Shown one piece after another: positions 1-8,000 of a stretch of 25,941 bases of DNA; position 1 is the first letter of the stretch, and every line of letters begins with the position of its first letter. Source of the stretch: an uncultured Acetatifactor sp. (GTDB lineage: Bacteria > Bacillota > Clostridia > Lachnospirales > Lachnospiraceae); NCBI GenBank assembly GCA_910577035.1, contig CAJTKW010000014.1:51489-77429 (forward strand), written 5' to 3'. The notes beneath the pieces are model-generated. The model saw nothing but the letters and a program-made list of their open reading frames with translations. It made no database searches and was not told the origin of the DNA. The translations under genes were made by a program, and so were the position numbers.

Positions 1-1068
1 CCTGCCGCATTTAAAGCCGCCGCCGGTGCTGCCGGCACTGGCCCCCACCACCATCAGGCACAGCAGAATTGCCTTGGAAAATCCCGGCCAGAGGTCAAAA
101 TCCGTTGTGGCAAAGCCGGTGGTAGTCACAATGGACGCGACCTGAAACGCCGCATGACGGATCGTTTCCCCCAGGGTACCGTAGAAACCTTTCAGGTTCA
201 GCACGATCAGCACAATGCTCCCTGCCACGATCCCCAGATACAGCCGAAGCTCTTCGTCCTTCAGCACCGCCTTAAACTGCCGGATCAGCAGCATATAATA
301 GCAGCTGAAATTTATCCCGAACAAAAGCATGAACACGGTACACACATTCTGAATATACGGACTGTATCCTGCTATGCTGTCATTCCGCACGCCAAACCCG
401 CCGGTTCCTGCCGTTCCGAACGCCGTACACACGGACTCGAAAAGGGACATCCCCCCGCATAACAGGAACACGGTATTTAGCACCGTAAGCACAATGTAAA
501 GCAGATACAGGATTCCCGCCGTCTTTCTCATCTTCGGAACCAGCTTTCCCACATTGGGGCCCGGGCTTTCCGCCCGCAGCAGGTGCATGGTAAAGCCATT
601 GTCTCCGCCTCCCGCGGAGGTGATTGCCAGCAGGAATACCAGCACGCCCATACCGCCCAGCCAGTGGCTGAAGCTCCTCCAATACAGGATTCCCCTGGGA
701 AGTCCCTCCACCGCCGGCAGGATGGATGCTCCCGTGGTGGTAAAGCCCGATACAATCTCAAAAAAGGCGTCCACAAAACCCGGAATCGCGCCGGAAAGAC
801 AAAACGGCAGACAGCCCAGCAGGCTCATGACCACCCAGCTGATCCCCACGCAGGCAAGCCCCTCTTTGGCATAAAACTTCTTTTTGGAGCCCCTGCCAAA
901 CCACATCAGCAGCCAGGCCAGCACAACTATAATGCCAATGCTCCACAGAAACGCCCGGGCGGAAGCATATTCCCGCCCAAAAAGGCTGATCAGCATCGCC
1001 GGCACCATGAATACCCCTTCCACCAGCAGTATTCTGCCGCAAAATCTTCCCATCATTTTATAGTTCAT
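1..1068 (-). CDS. trkH: TrkH family potassium uptake channel subunit (C-terminus beyond window)
   Basis: Integral membrane K+-translocating subunit of a Trk/Ktr system, which works with the cytosolic RCK protein TrkA encoded just upstream. The frame is open from the ATG at 1068 to the window edge (356 codons) and is hydrophobic throughout. Pore-loop signatures are visible in order: FTTTGAS, GTAGTGGFG and TTTGFATTD, and the membrane segment GASAGSTGGG lies at the cut end. These are the K+ selectivity-filter regions of the SKT superfamily. Family members are about 440-490 residues, so roughly the last quarter is missing here because of the window, not because the gene is broken. The start has AAAGGTG about 12 bases upstream, and only 17 bases separate it from the trkA stop, which supports a trkA-trkH transcription unit. 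Confidence 0.93.
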   Translation of the reverse strand, partial: MNYKMMGRFCGRILLVEGVFMVPAMLISLFGREYASARAFLWSIGIIVVLAWLLMWFGRGSKKKFYAKEGLACVGISWVVMSLLGCLPFCLSGAIPGFVDAFFEIVSGFTTTGASILPAVEGLPRGILYWRSFSHWLGGMGVLVFLLAITSAGGGDNGFTMHLLRAESPGPNVGKLVPKMRKTAGILYLLYIVLTVLNTVFLLCGGMSLFESVCTAFGTAGTGGFGVRNDSIAGYSPYIQNVCTVFMLLFGINFSCYYMLLIRQFKAVLKDEELRLYLGIVAGSIVLIVLNLKGFYGTLGETIRHAAFQVASIVTTTGFATTDFDLWPGFSKAILLCLMVVGASAGSTGGGFKCGR

Positions 1069-1085
1069 GATATTCTCTGCACCTT

Positions 1086-2444
1086 TTACTCAAATATATC
1101 GTTGAGCTGGTAAATCCCCCGCTCCCTGTCCGTCACAATAATCAGGGTATCCCCCCGCTCAAAACGGGAGTCACCGCCGGGAATCTCCTGGCGGGGCCCC
1201 TTGGAAATACATACCACCAGAACGCCCTTCTTCAGCTTGAGCTCCTTAAGCGGCTCTCCGCAATGTCTGGTATTTTCATCCACAAGAAACTCCATTGCTT
1301 CCATCTGCCCGTCCGCAATGGTATGCACCGTCAGGGCCGCCCCGGTCTGATTCTTCATGGCCCGCACATAACGCACAATGGTATTACAGCAGAGCTCCCT
1401 GGGACTGATTACGCTGCCGATGGCGAGATTGTCCAGCATATTGGTATTATCCATACGTCCCAGCTTGGTAATGACCTGGGGGACGCCGCAGTTTGTCCCG
1501 TACAGGGAGATTACCACATTCAGCTCATCCAGCCCCGTCATGGTCACCAGGGCGTCACATTCGGAAATTCCTTTACTCTCCAGCAGGAACTGGCTGCTGG
1601 CATCCCCGTGTATGATACAGGCTCCCGGCAGAATTGCCGCAAGATGCTGACACCTCTCCTCATCCCGCTCGATCAGCTGTACTCCCACCCCGCTGTTTAC
1701 CAGCTCCCTGGCAAGATAGTAGCTGACGCGCCCGCCGCCGCACAGGATCACCCGCTTTGCCTTACGGGTGATGATCCCCAGGTTCTTAAGCAGCAGCGTT
1801 AAAGTGTCTGCCGGGGCCGTCACAAAGATACGGTCTCCTTCCCGCAGCACAAAATCGCCGTCCGGCGCCACCGCGTTTCCCCTGCGCAGCACCGCACAGA
1901 CCAGGATCTTGCATTTAACAATGCTGTTCATATCATTCAGGGCCACATTACAGAGCTTGCTCTTCTCGTCAAGCCTCAGCTCCACGATCTCCACCTTGCC
2001 CCGGGCAAAGGTATCTCTCTTTAAGAATCCGGGATACCTCAGAAGCCTTGCCGCTTCCTCTGCCACCTGCTTCTCCGGGTTCACCGACATGGAGAGGGCA
2101 AACATCCCCCGCATGGCATAGATTTGATCCATGTACTCCGGATTCCGCACTCTGGCGATGGTATGGAGCCTGGGATTCATGCTGTGGGCCGTCATACAGC
2201 ACAGCAGATTGATTTCATCCGCTCCTGCCATGGCAATCAGCAAATCCGCCTCCTTTACCCCTGCCTGCTTCAGCACATCCATGGATGCACAGTTTCCCTG
2301 CACCACCAGCACATCGTAGCGCTCCTCGCTGGACTCCAGCACCTCAGGGTTGGCGTCAATCAGCGTCAGGTCGTCTCCCTCCGCCGAAAGCTGCCTGGTG
2401 AGGGTAGCTCCCATTTTGCCGTCCCCGGCAATGATAATTTTCAC
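1086..2444 (-). CDS. trkA: Trk system potassium uptake protein TrkA (two RCK domains)
   Basis: Cytosolic gating subunit of the Trk K+ transporter; members bind NAD(H)/ATP-type nucleotides and control TrkH. The 452 residues form two tandem RCK halves, each a Rossmann TrkA-N domain followed by a TrkA-C domain. The first half opens with IIAGDGKMG (about residue 4) and LIDAN at the end of strand 2. The second half has VILCGGGRVS near residue 232 and LIERDEE. The length matches the usual duplicated TrkA of about 450 residues. The start is a GTG at 2444, with AAGGAAG and GGTG-type sequence upstream. It precedes trkH in the same operon. The second glycine motif (GGGRVS) departs from GxGxxG at its last position, a common variation in the second RCK domain. 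Confidence 0.95.
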   Translation of the reverse strand: MKIIIAGDGKMGATLTRQLSAEGDDLTLIDANPEVLESSEERYDVLVVQGNCASMDVLKQAGVKEADLLIAMAGADEINLLCCMTAHSMNPRLHTIARVRNPEYMDQIYAMRGMFALSMSVNPEKQVAEEAARLLRYPGFLKRDTFARGKVEIVELRLDEKSKLCNVALNDMNSIVKCKILVCAVLRRGNAVAPDGDFVLREGDRIFVTAPADTLTLLLKNLGIITRKAKRVILCGGGRVSYYLARELVNSGVGVQLIERDEERCQHLAAILPGACIIHGDASSQFLLESKGISECDALVTMTGLDELNVVISLYGTNCGVPQVITKLGRMDNTNMLDNLAIGSVISPRELCCNTIVRYVRAMKNQTGAALTVHTIADGQMEAMEFLVDENTRHCGEPLKELKLKKGVLVVCISKGPRQEIPGGDSRFERGDTLIIVTDRERGIYQLNDIFE

Positions 2445-2499
2445 AGCACCTTACTTCCTTTCATAAATCTTTGGCGATTGCTTTAAGCACCGCAATCCG

Positions 2500-3759
2500 C
2501 TAGGGAATGATCCTGCGCACGGCCAATATCGTACGATACTGCGCCCTGCTGACCTTGATTCCGGTCTTGGCCGTGCTGGCATGGACGATCATGCCGTTGC
2601 CGATATACATTGCCACATGCCCGTCATAGCAGATCAGATCCCCCGGCTGGGCATTATCATAGCTCACCCCTGTCCCGGCATTTCTCTGCTGATAGGATGT
2701 CCTGGGTATACTATACCCAAATTCCTGATAAACCCTGTAGGTAAATCCTGAACAATCCGCGCCGTTGGTCAGGCTGGTTCCCCCCGCAACATAAGGGTTC
2801 CCCACATACTGACAGGCAAATTTGGCAATCTTCTTGCCCAGGTCACTGCCGGCGGCACTGTCAATCAGCGCCGTGTAATTGGTGGTGGCAATGGGCTTGT
2901 TGGCCGCATTCTGCTGGGCCTGCAGCTGTTGCAGTTTCTGCTTGTCCTGCTGGAGCTGCTTCTTTGCCACGGCAGCCTCACGCTGGTACCTGGCAATTTC
3001 CGCCTCGAAGTTCGCGGATTCCTTTTTCTTCTTCGCCAGCTTTCCGTTCAGGTCATTCGTCAAATCCTGAAGCTCCTGCTGATCAGCCTGCAGCGCCTGC
3101 CTGTCCTGCTCCAGTCCGTCCCTCTGCTCCTCCAGCTCCGCCTTCTCCAGCTCCAGCTGATCCCAAAGGGCATGTACCTGATCCTTGGCCTCCATGTAGG
3201 CGGTCAGCCTGCCCGCACTGTACTCCTGTATCCTCTCGATGTAATCCATCTGGTTCAAAACATCATAAAGCCCTTTCCCCTCCAGAATCGCGCCCAGATA
3301 GGACAGGTCCTTATTTTCATACATCATCCGGGTACACTCCACCATACTCTGGCGCTGGATTTCCTCCCGCTCCACCGCCGCATTGTATTCCGCCTCCGTG
3401 ACCTCTATCTGGGCCTGCTTGTCCGTGATCTGGTTTCCCTTTTCGGCGATCTGCTGCTCCTTCTCCGCAATCTGGTCCTCCAGCACCCCGATACTGGCCA
3501 TGGTATTGACAATCTCCGCATTCAGGTCGGAAATCTGCTCCTCGATCACATCCTGCTCGTCCTCCAGGCCGGCAATCTGATTCATAATATTCTGGATCTG
3601 CTGCTCCCGGTCCTTAATATTCTGCTGCACCTCCCCGATGGAAGCGGCACCGGCCACCATGGTCTCCGAGGAGACATAACAGACTCCGGCAACAGTCAGT
3701 GCAATAACCAGCATACAGCTTATAAATTTTCCGATGTTTTGTCCCATGTATTTTCTCAT
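2500..3759 (-). CDS. Secreted NlpC/P60 peptidoglycan hydrolase with N-terminal coiled coil
   Basis: Predicted cell-wall endopeptidase. A signal peptide or anchor (MRKY then a hydrophobic run ending near VAGAAS) leads into a coiled coil of about 240 residues very rich in Q, E, K and L. A short linker follows, then a C-terminal NlpC/P60 domain with the catalytic cysteine in GADCSGF, a histidine in DGHVAMY and a further histidine in VHAS. This layout matches the PcsB/CwlO-like wall hydrolases, whose coiled coil is usually docked on FtsEX in other Firmicutes. FtsEX is not in this window, so that partner is inference. The longest frame begins at an ATG at 3777, but that codon lies inside the asnS terminator hairpin (3761-3791). 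The ATG at 3759 gives a better signal peptide and is preferred, although no strong ribosome site precedes it. Confidence 0.9.
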   Translation of the reverse strand: MRKYMGQNIGKFISCMLVIALTVAGVCYVSSETMVAGAASIGEVQQNIKDREQQIQNIMNQIAGLEDEQDVIEEQISDLNAEIVNTMASIGVLEDQIAEKEQQIAEKGNQITDKQAQIEVTEAEYNAAVEREEIQRQSMVECTRMMYENKDLSYLGAILEGKGLYDVLNQMDYIERIQEYSAGRLTAYMEAKDQVHALWDQLELEKAELEEQRDGLEQDRQALQADQQELQDLTNDLNGKLAKKKKESANFEAEIARYQREAAVAKKQLQQDKQKLQQLQAQQNAANKPIATTNYTALIDSAAGSDLGKKIAKFACQYVGNPYVAGGTSLTNGADCSGFTYRVYQEFGYSIPRTSYQQRNAGTGVSYDNAQPGDLICYDGHVAMYIGNGMIVHASTAKTGIKVSRAQYRTILAVRRIIP

Positions 3760-3760
3760 G

Positions 3761-3791
3761 AAAAAAGCATACCACATTTCGGTATGCTTTT
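3761..3791 (-). terminator. Intrinsic terminator after asnS
   Basis: A perfect 11-bp inverted repeat, AAAAGCATACC with GGTATGCTTTT, with a 7-base loop (3774-3780). It is followed on the minus strand by a run of six T residues that includes the end of the stem. It begins 38 bases after the asnS stop codon. It overlaps the longest possible start of the downstream NlpC/P60 gene, so that gene probably needs either readthrough or its own promoter within the hairpin region. Confidence 0.85.
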
Positions 3792-3829
3792 CACCTATTA
3801 ATTTATTAAGATTATTTTTGTTTTATCCT

Positions 3830-5221
3830 CTATAGTTCACAGTTATTCACCGTTCTCGGGAAGGGCACCACATCCCGGATATTGCCCATTCCGGTGAGGT
3901 ACATGACGCAGCGCTCAAAGCCCAGGCCGAAGCCTGCGTGGCGCACGGAGCCATATTTGCGCAGATCCAGATAAAATCCGTAGTCCTCCTTGTTCAGGCC
4001 CAGCTCCTCCATTCTCTGCTCCAGCACTTCCAGCTTGTCCTCCCGCTGGCTGCCGCCGATAATCTCGCCGATACCGGGCACCAGGCAGTCCATGGCGGCA
4101 ACGGTTTTGCCGTCCTCGTTGAGCTTCATATAAAATGCCTTAATCTCCTTGGGATAATCCGTCACAAACACCGGGCGTTTGAAAACCTCCTCCGTCAGGT
4201 AACGCTCATGCTCCGTCTGCAGGTCACAGCCCCAGAACACCTTGTAGTCAAAGGCATCGTTGTGCTTCTCCAGGATTTCAACGGCCTCGGTATAGGTCAC
4301 GTGCCCGAAATCCGAATTTGCCACATGCTCCAGCCTCTCAATGAGGCCCTTATCCACAAACTGGTTAAAGAAGGCCATCTCCTCCGGTGCGTTCTCCAGC
4401 ACATAGCGAATGATATATTTCAGCATCCCTTCCGCCAGCAGCATGTCATCCTTTAAGTCCGCAAAGGCCATCTCCGGCTCGATCATCCAGAATTCCGCCG
4501 CATGGCGGGTAGTATTGGAATTCTCCGCCCGGAAAGTAGGCCCGAAGGTATATACGTTCTTAAAAGCAAAGGCATACGTCTCCACATTGAGCTGACCGCT
4601 GACGGTAAGGTTTGTTGCCTTCCCGAAGAAATCCTGGCTGAAATCCACCCTGCCGTCCTCTGTCCTGGGCACATTCTCCAGATCCAAAGTGGTCACCTGG
4701 AACATCTCTCCTGCGCCCTCACAGTCGCTTCCCGTAATCAGAGGGGTGTGAACATAGACAAAATTCCTCTCCATGAAAAAGCTGTGGATCGCGTATGCAA
4801 TCAGGGAGCGCACCCGGAATACCGCCTGGAATGTGTTCGTCCTGGGCCGCAGATGGGAAATGGTGCGCAGATATTCAAAGGTATGGCGCTTCTTCTGCAG
4901 GGGGTAATCCGCGGTGGAAGGCCCTTCCACCAGCACCTCCGATGCCTGCATCTCAAAAGGCTGCTTTGCGTCGGGCGTAGCCACCACCGTACCGGTAACC
5001 ACCAGTGCCGCCCCGACGTTCATCCTGCACAGCTCCTGAAAATTGGGCAGCTTTTCCCCGTATACTACCTGCAGCGGCTCAAAGAAGGTGCCGTCGTTAA
5101 TCACCAGAAAACCGAAATTCTTAGAATCCCGGTTGCTGCGAACCCAACCGCCCACGGTTATCTCTTTGCCGATATACTTTTCACGATTACGGTAAAGCTC
5201 CCTGATGTCTGTTAAATCCAT
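3830..5221 (-). CDS. asnS: Asparagine--tRNA ligase
   Basis: Class IIb aminoacyl-tRNA synthetase that charges tRNA-Asn with asparagine in the cytosol. The N-terminal OB-fold anticodon-binding domain is recognisable (GGWVRSNRDSKNFGF). The catalytic core carries motif 2 (FRAENSNTTRH, then EFWMIEPE) and motif 3 (GFGLGFERCVMYLTG), followed by the family-typical IRDVVPFPR near the C-terminus. The length of 463 residues is close to the E. coli enzyme (466). The frame is open further upstream, but the ATG at 5221 (MDLTDIREL) fits the family N-terminus and lies 10 bases after an AGGAG. It sits 60 bases downstream of the FKBP-like lipoprotein gene in the same direction, with no terminator between. A T-box leader, common for such genes in Firmicutes, is not seen. 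Confidence 0.97.
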   Translation of the reverse strand: MDLTDIRELYRNREKYIGKEITVGGWVRSNRDSKNFGFLVINDGTFFEPLQVVYGEKLPNFQELCRMNVGAALVVTGTVVATPDAKQPFEMQASEVLVEGPSTADYPLQKKRHTFEYLRTISHLRPRTNTFQAVFRVRSLIAYAIHSFFMERNFVYVHTPLITGSDCEGAGEMFQVTTLDLENVPRTEDGRVDFSQDFFGKATNLTVSGQLNVETYAFAFKNVYTFGPTFRAENSNTTRHAAEFWMIEPEMAFADLKDDMLLAEGMLKYIIRYVLENAPEEMAFFNQFVDKGLIERLEHVANSDFGHVTYTEAVEILEKHNDAFDYKVFWGCDLQTEHERYLTEEVFKRPVFVTDYPKEIKAFYMKLNEDGKTVAAMDCLVPGIGEIIGGSQREDKLEVLEQRMEELGLNKEDYGFYLDLRKYGSVRHAGFGLGFERCVMYLTGMGNIRDVVPFPRTVNNCEL

Positions 5222-5281
5222 GATTTTCATTCTCCTTTTCTTTTCCGATTTCATAAAATACAAAGCCGGCCGGGGCACAGG

Positions 5282-6355
5282 CTACTTCACGTCCACGCTG
5301 CCCCCGTTGACCGTAGTCCTCTCCAGCAGATACTCCATGACCTTTTCGTTCATGTAATCGTTGCGGTAGTCCTCTGTGGAAGCGCTTCCCACATATTCTT
5401 CCACGGTAGCATACCCTGCTTCCGCAGCTTCCTCCTGAAGCTTCGTCTGCAGCTCCCCGTCACTGATTTTCAGCCCTTCCTTATTGGCAATGGCCTGAAG
5501 CATCAGATCCTGCCTGAAATATTTCTCCGCATACTGATTAATCAGCGACTGGCCGTCCATGTAAAAGAAATTCATGGCATATTGGTCCAGCGTCATCTGA
5601 AAGCGGGAAGCATAAATCGAAAGCACCTGGGACCACATCTGGCGGTAATCCTCCAGCGGCTCCTCCGGCAGCTCCTTAAATTCACACCTGTCCATCAAAA
5701 GATCTATCACGCTGCTCTGCACGTCATACTCATACTCGGAATACAGATAATCATAGGCCGCCTGCCGGAAATCCGCCACGGTACTGACCCCGTCCATGGC
5801 CATGGAGGCAATTACCGCATCTTCCATTTCCTCCTCCGCCACTTTCTCCGGCAGGATACAGTTTACGGTGACCGTAAACACCACCGCCTGGCCTGCCAGG
5901 TCCGCATTGCCGTAGCCTTCCGGAAATTTCAGGTCAAGATCCACGGTTTCACCGGGCATAACGCCCACCAGCCCGTCCTCAAAGCCGTCTATGAACTGGC
6001 CGCTGCCGATGGTCAGATCCGCATTCTGCGCGGTACCGCCTGCAAAGGCAACACCGTCCTTCTTTCCCTCATAGTCGATGCGCACCGTATCTCCCTCCGC
6101 CACTGCCCGGTCCAGAATCCCTCCGTGCTCCGGTGTGACATAGGCAATATAATTGCTGCTCATCAATGCCTTCAGCTCTTCCTCGTCCACGCCCACCTTG
6201 TCCAGGCTGACCTCAAAGCTGCCGTAATCCCCTATCTTCACATATTTTTCCACCTTCATCTGATCCAGGGGCTTGCCGGCATCGTCGCTGCCGCAGCCTG
6301 TTATAAGGACCGCTGCCGCCAGCACTGCCGCCAGTCCCGCAAATTTTCTTCTCAT
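5282..6355 (-). CDS. FKBP-type peptidyl-prolyl isomerase lipoprotein, trigger-factor-like
   Basis: Predicted extracytoplasmic folding factor. The mature protein would be lipidated at Cys21 (lipobox LITGC after a basic MRRK start). Residues about 85-168 form an FKBP domain: GDTVRIDYEG, then GSGQFIDGFEDGLVG, PGE and FPEGYGN, ending in a VTVN strand. The long helical C-terminus (about residues 170-345) resembles the trigger factor/SurA chaperone arm. Length is 357 residues. The frame is open upstream to 6421, but the ATG at 6355 directly follows GAGGAGAAT and yields the lipobox at the right distance, so it is the likely start. The gene is driven by a promoter at 6431-6459 and is followed by asnS. 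Its substrate proteins cannot be inferred. Confidence 0.9.
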   Translation of the reverse strand: MRRKFAGLAAVLAAAVLITGCGSDDAGKPLDQMKVEKYVKIGDYGSFEVSLDKVGVDEEELKALMSSNYIAYVTPEHGGILDRAVAEGDTVRIDYEGKKDGVAFAGGTAQNADLTIGSGQFIDGFEDGLVGVMPGETVDLDLKFPEGYGNADLAGQAVVFTVTVNCILPEKVAEEEMEDAVIASMAMDGVSTVADFRQAAYDYLYSEYEYDVQSSVIDLLMDRCEFKELPEEPLEDYRQMWSQVLSIYASRFQMTLDQYAMNFFYMDGQSLINQYAEKYFRQDLMLQAIANKEGLKISDGELQTKLQEEAAEAGYATVEEYVGSASTEDYRNDYMNEKVMEYLLERTTVNGGSVDVK

Positions 6356-6430
6356 ATTCTCCTCACATTCCGCCGCTTCCGCGGCACTCTGCCATGGCAC
6401 CCTGCCATTTATACATCCCACAGTTCCATT

Positions 6431-6459
6431 ATCATATCACGCCTTGGGACTTTTTGCAA
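6431..6459 (-). promoter_or_regulatory. Sigma-A-type promoter for FKBP lipoprotein-asnS
   Basis: On the minus strand, TTGCAA (6454-6459) and TATGAT (6431-6436) are separated by exactly 17 bases. The implied leader is about 70 bases. It contains the self-complementary TGCCATGGCA and a GCCGC-GGAA-GCGGC tetraloop hairpin just before the ribosome binding site, with no T run. Confidence 0.75.
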
Positions 6460-6489
6460 ACTTAAAAGGCCGAAAACGCAAAAGTCCTG

Positions 6490-6519
6490 TTGCCTATCAA
6501 TGGTCCTTTGTGCTAGAAT
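6490..6519 (+). promoter_or_regulatory. Sigma-A-type promoter for the unknown gene-ispE cluster
   Basis: TTGCCT (6490-6495) and TAGAAT (6514-6519) have an 18-base spacer, 45 bases upstream of the ATG at 6564. It is divergent from the promoter at 6431-6459, so the two transcription units share a control region of about 200 bases. Confidence 0.65.
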
Positions 6520-6563
6520 TAGAATAACCTAAGCTTTTACATTTGTTACAGGAGGTACCCAAC

Positions 6564-7040
6564 ATGCCTACATGGTCAATCGTACTTATTGTTATTGCGG
6601 TGGTACTCATCGCCGTCATTACCGTCTTATATTTCCTGGGAAAGAAAGCACAGAAACGGCAGGCACAGCAGCAGGAAATGCTGGAGGCAAACAAGCAGAC
6701 CGTTTCCATGCTGATTATCGACAAAAAAAGAATGAAGCTTCGGGACTCCGGGCTGCCCCAGGCCGTCATTGACCAGACCCCCAGGGCCATGCGCGGCACT
6801 AAGCTGCCTATCATCAAGGCCAAGGCAGGCCCCCAGATCCTTTCCCTGATCTGTGATGAGAAAATTTTCGAATCCGTTCCCGTAAAGAAGGAAGTGAAAG
6901 CCGTTGTCAGCGGCATCTATGTTCTCAGTGTAAAGGGCCTTCACGGGAAAACGGAAACACCGCCGCCCAAGAAAAAGAGCCGCTTTAAACGGCTGCTGGA
7001 AACCGCTCAGGAGAAGGCAGGCGCAAAACCCATAAAGTAA
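6564..7040 (+). CDS. Unknown membrane-anchored protein
   Basis: A protein of 158 residues that I do not recognise as a named family. It starts with a single hydrophobic segment (about residues 4-26, rich in I and V), followed by a basic, glutamine-rich stretch (KKAQKRQAQQQ). This predicts an N-terminal anchor with a cytosolic body. The body includes KKRMKLRDSGLPQAV and an IICDEKIFE-like core, and the tail is strongly basic and proline-containing (PPPKKKSRFKR). The start at 6564 is set by AGGAGG eight bases upstream; an in-frame ATG at 6543 lies before that site and is rejected. It is first in a co-directional cluster with ispE, 28 bases before it. Function cannot be assigned from sequence; lineage-restricted membrane scaffold or regulator is only a guess. 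Confidence 0.8.
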   Translation: MPTWSIVLIVIAVVLIAVITVLYFLGKKAQKRQAQQQEMLEANKQTVSMLIIDKKRMKLRDSGLPQAVIDQTPRAMRGTKLPIIKAKAGPQILSLICDEKIFESVPVKKEVKAVVSGIYVLSVKGLHGKTETPPPKKKSRFKRLLETAQEKAGAKPIK

Positions 7041-7068
7041 CGGCAGACCCAATGCCCCGGAGGACCTT

Positions 7069-7932
7069 ATGGAACAACTGACAACAAGGGCTTACGCCAA
7101 GATTAACCTTGGACTGGATGTAATTCAAAAACTGCCGAACGGCTACCATCAGGTAAAAATGGTCATGCAGGCCATCGACCTCTGGGATGAGCTGACTCTG
7201 GAAAAGGCAGAAAGCGGTATTGTCCTCACGACGGATGCAGAAGGTCTTCCCACCGACGGAAGCAATCTGATCTGCCGGGCCGCAGGGCTGATGCGGGATG
7301 CCTTTTCCCTGAAGGAAGGCCTGAAAATCCATCTGCGCAAAAGGATTCCCATGGCAGCGGGCATGGCAGGCGGCAGCGCCGACGGTGCCGCCGCCATTGC
7401 GGGAATCAACCGCCTCTTTCGTCTGGGACTGCCCGTCTCTGAGCTGATGCGGATTTCCGTGGCAGTGGGAGCGGATGTTCCCTTCTGCATCCTGGGCGGG
7501 ACAGCCCTTGCGGAAGGAATCGGCGAGGAACTGACCTCCCTCCCTCCGCTTCCGCCCTGCCATATTGTAGTGGCAAAGCCGGATCTGGAGGTCTCCACAA
7601 AATTTGTCTATGAGCATTTGGATGCCCGGGGGCTCACGGAGCATCCCGACATAGACGGAATGGTAACAGCCGTCAGGGAGGGCAGCCTTCCCGGTATAAT
7701 ACACCGCATGCAGAATGTGCTGGAATCCGTGACGATTCCCGCATACCCGGTTATTGCGGCCATAAAAGACAAAATGCTGTCCCTGGGTGCCGCCGGAAGC
7801 CTTATGAGTGGCAGCGGCCCTGCCGTATTCGGTATTTTCACGGAAGAAGACACCGCGAAGGAAGCCTTTCGGCAGCTAAAGGCATATTCCCCCGCAAAAC
7901 AGGTATTTCTGACCGCTCCGTTCCACAGGTGA
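7069..7932 (+). CDS. ispE: 4-diphosphocytidyl-2-C-methyl-D-erythritol kinase
   Basis: GHMP-family kinase that phosphorylates CDP-methylerythritol with ATP in the MEP route to isopentenyl diphosphate. In this kind of bacterium that route feeds undecaprenyl phosphate and quinone synthesis. The N-terminal AYAKINLGLDV carries the catalytic lysine (Lys11). The ATP-binding glycine-rich motif PMAAGMAGGSADGAA lies at about residues 94-108, and GADVPFC holds the catalytic aspartate (Asp136). A C-terminal GSGPAVFG motif completes the signature. Length is 287 residues, normal for the family. CCGGAGG lies five bases before the ATG. The stop TGA overlaps a potential GTG start for the next gene, consistent with coupled expression. 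Confidence 0.97.
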   Translation: MEQLTTRAYAKINLGLDVIQKLPNGYHQVKMVMQAIDLWDELTLEKAESGIVLTTDAEGLPTDGSNLICRAAGLMRDAFSLKEGLKIHLRKRIPMAAGMAGGSADGAAAIAGINRLFRLGLPVSELMRISVAVGADVPFCILGGTALAEGIGEELTSLPPLPPCHIVVAKPDLEVSTKFVYEHLDARGLTEHPDIDGMVTAVREGSLPGIIHRMQNVLESVTIPAYPVIAAIKDKMLSLGAAGSLMSGSGPAVFGIFTEEDTAKEAFRQLKAYSPAKQVFLTAPFHR

Positions 7933-8000
7933 GCCGCGGCATTTTCAGTCCGGCCGAGGTCAGGTACCCCGCAGGAATGCAGGAAGGCATGGTGTTCATT

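Noticed and set aside
380..1042. Several minus-strand frames of 80-100 codons
   Set aside because: They are other frames of trkH, whose own frame is open to the window edge and contains all the filter motifs.
2445..2499. Terminator between the NlpC/P60 gene and trkA
   Set aside because: GATTGC and GCAATC can pair over 6 bp, but no T run follows.
2929..3801. A 290-codon leucine-rich open frame on the plus strand
   Set aside because: It is the reverse of the repetitive Gln/Glu coiled coil of the NlpC/P60 gene, which explains its leucine-rich composition.
6356..6430. T-box or other riboswitch leader for the FKBP-asnS unit
   Set aside because: The leader is only about 70 bases. It has small hairpins but no full T-box sequence and no terminator/antiterminator pair.
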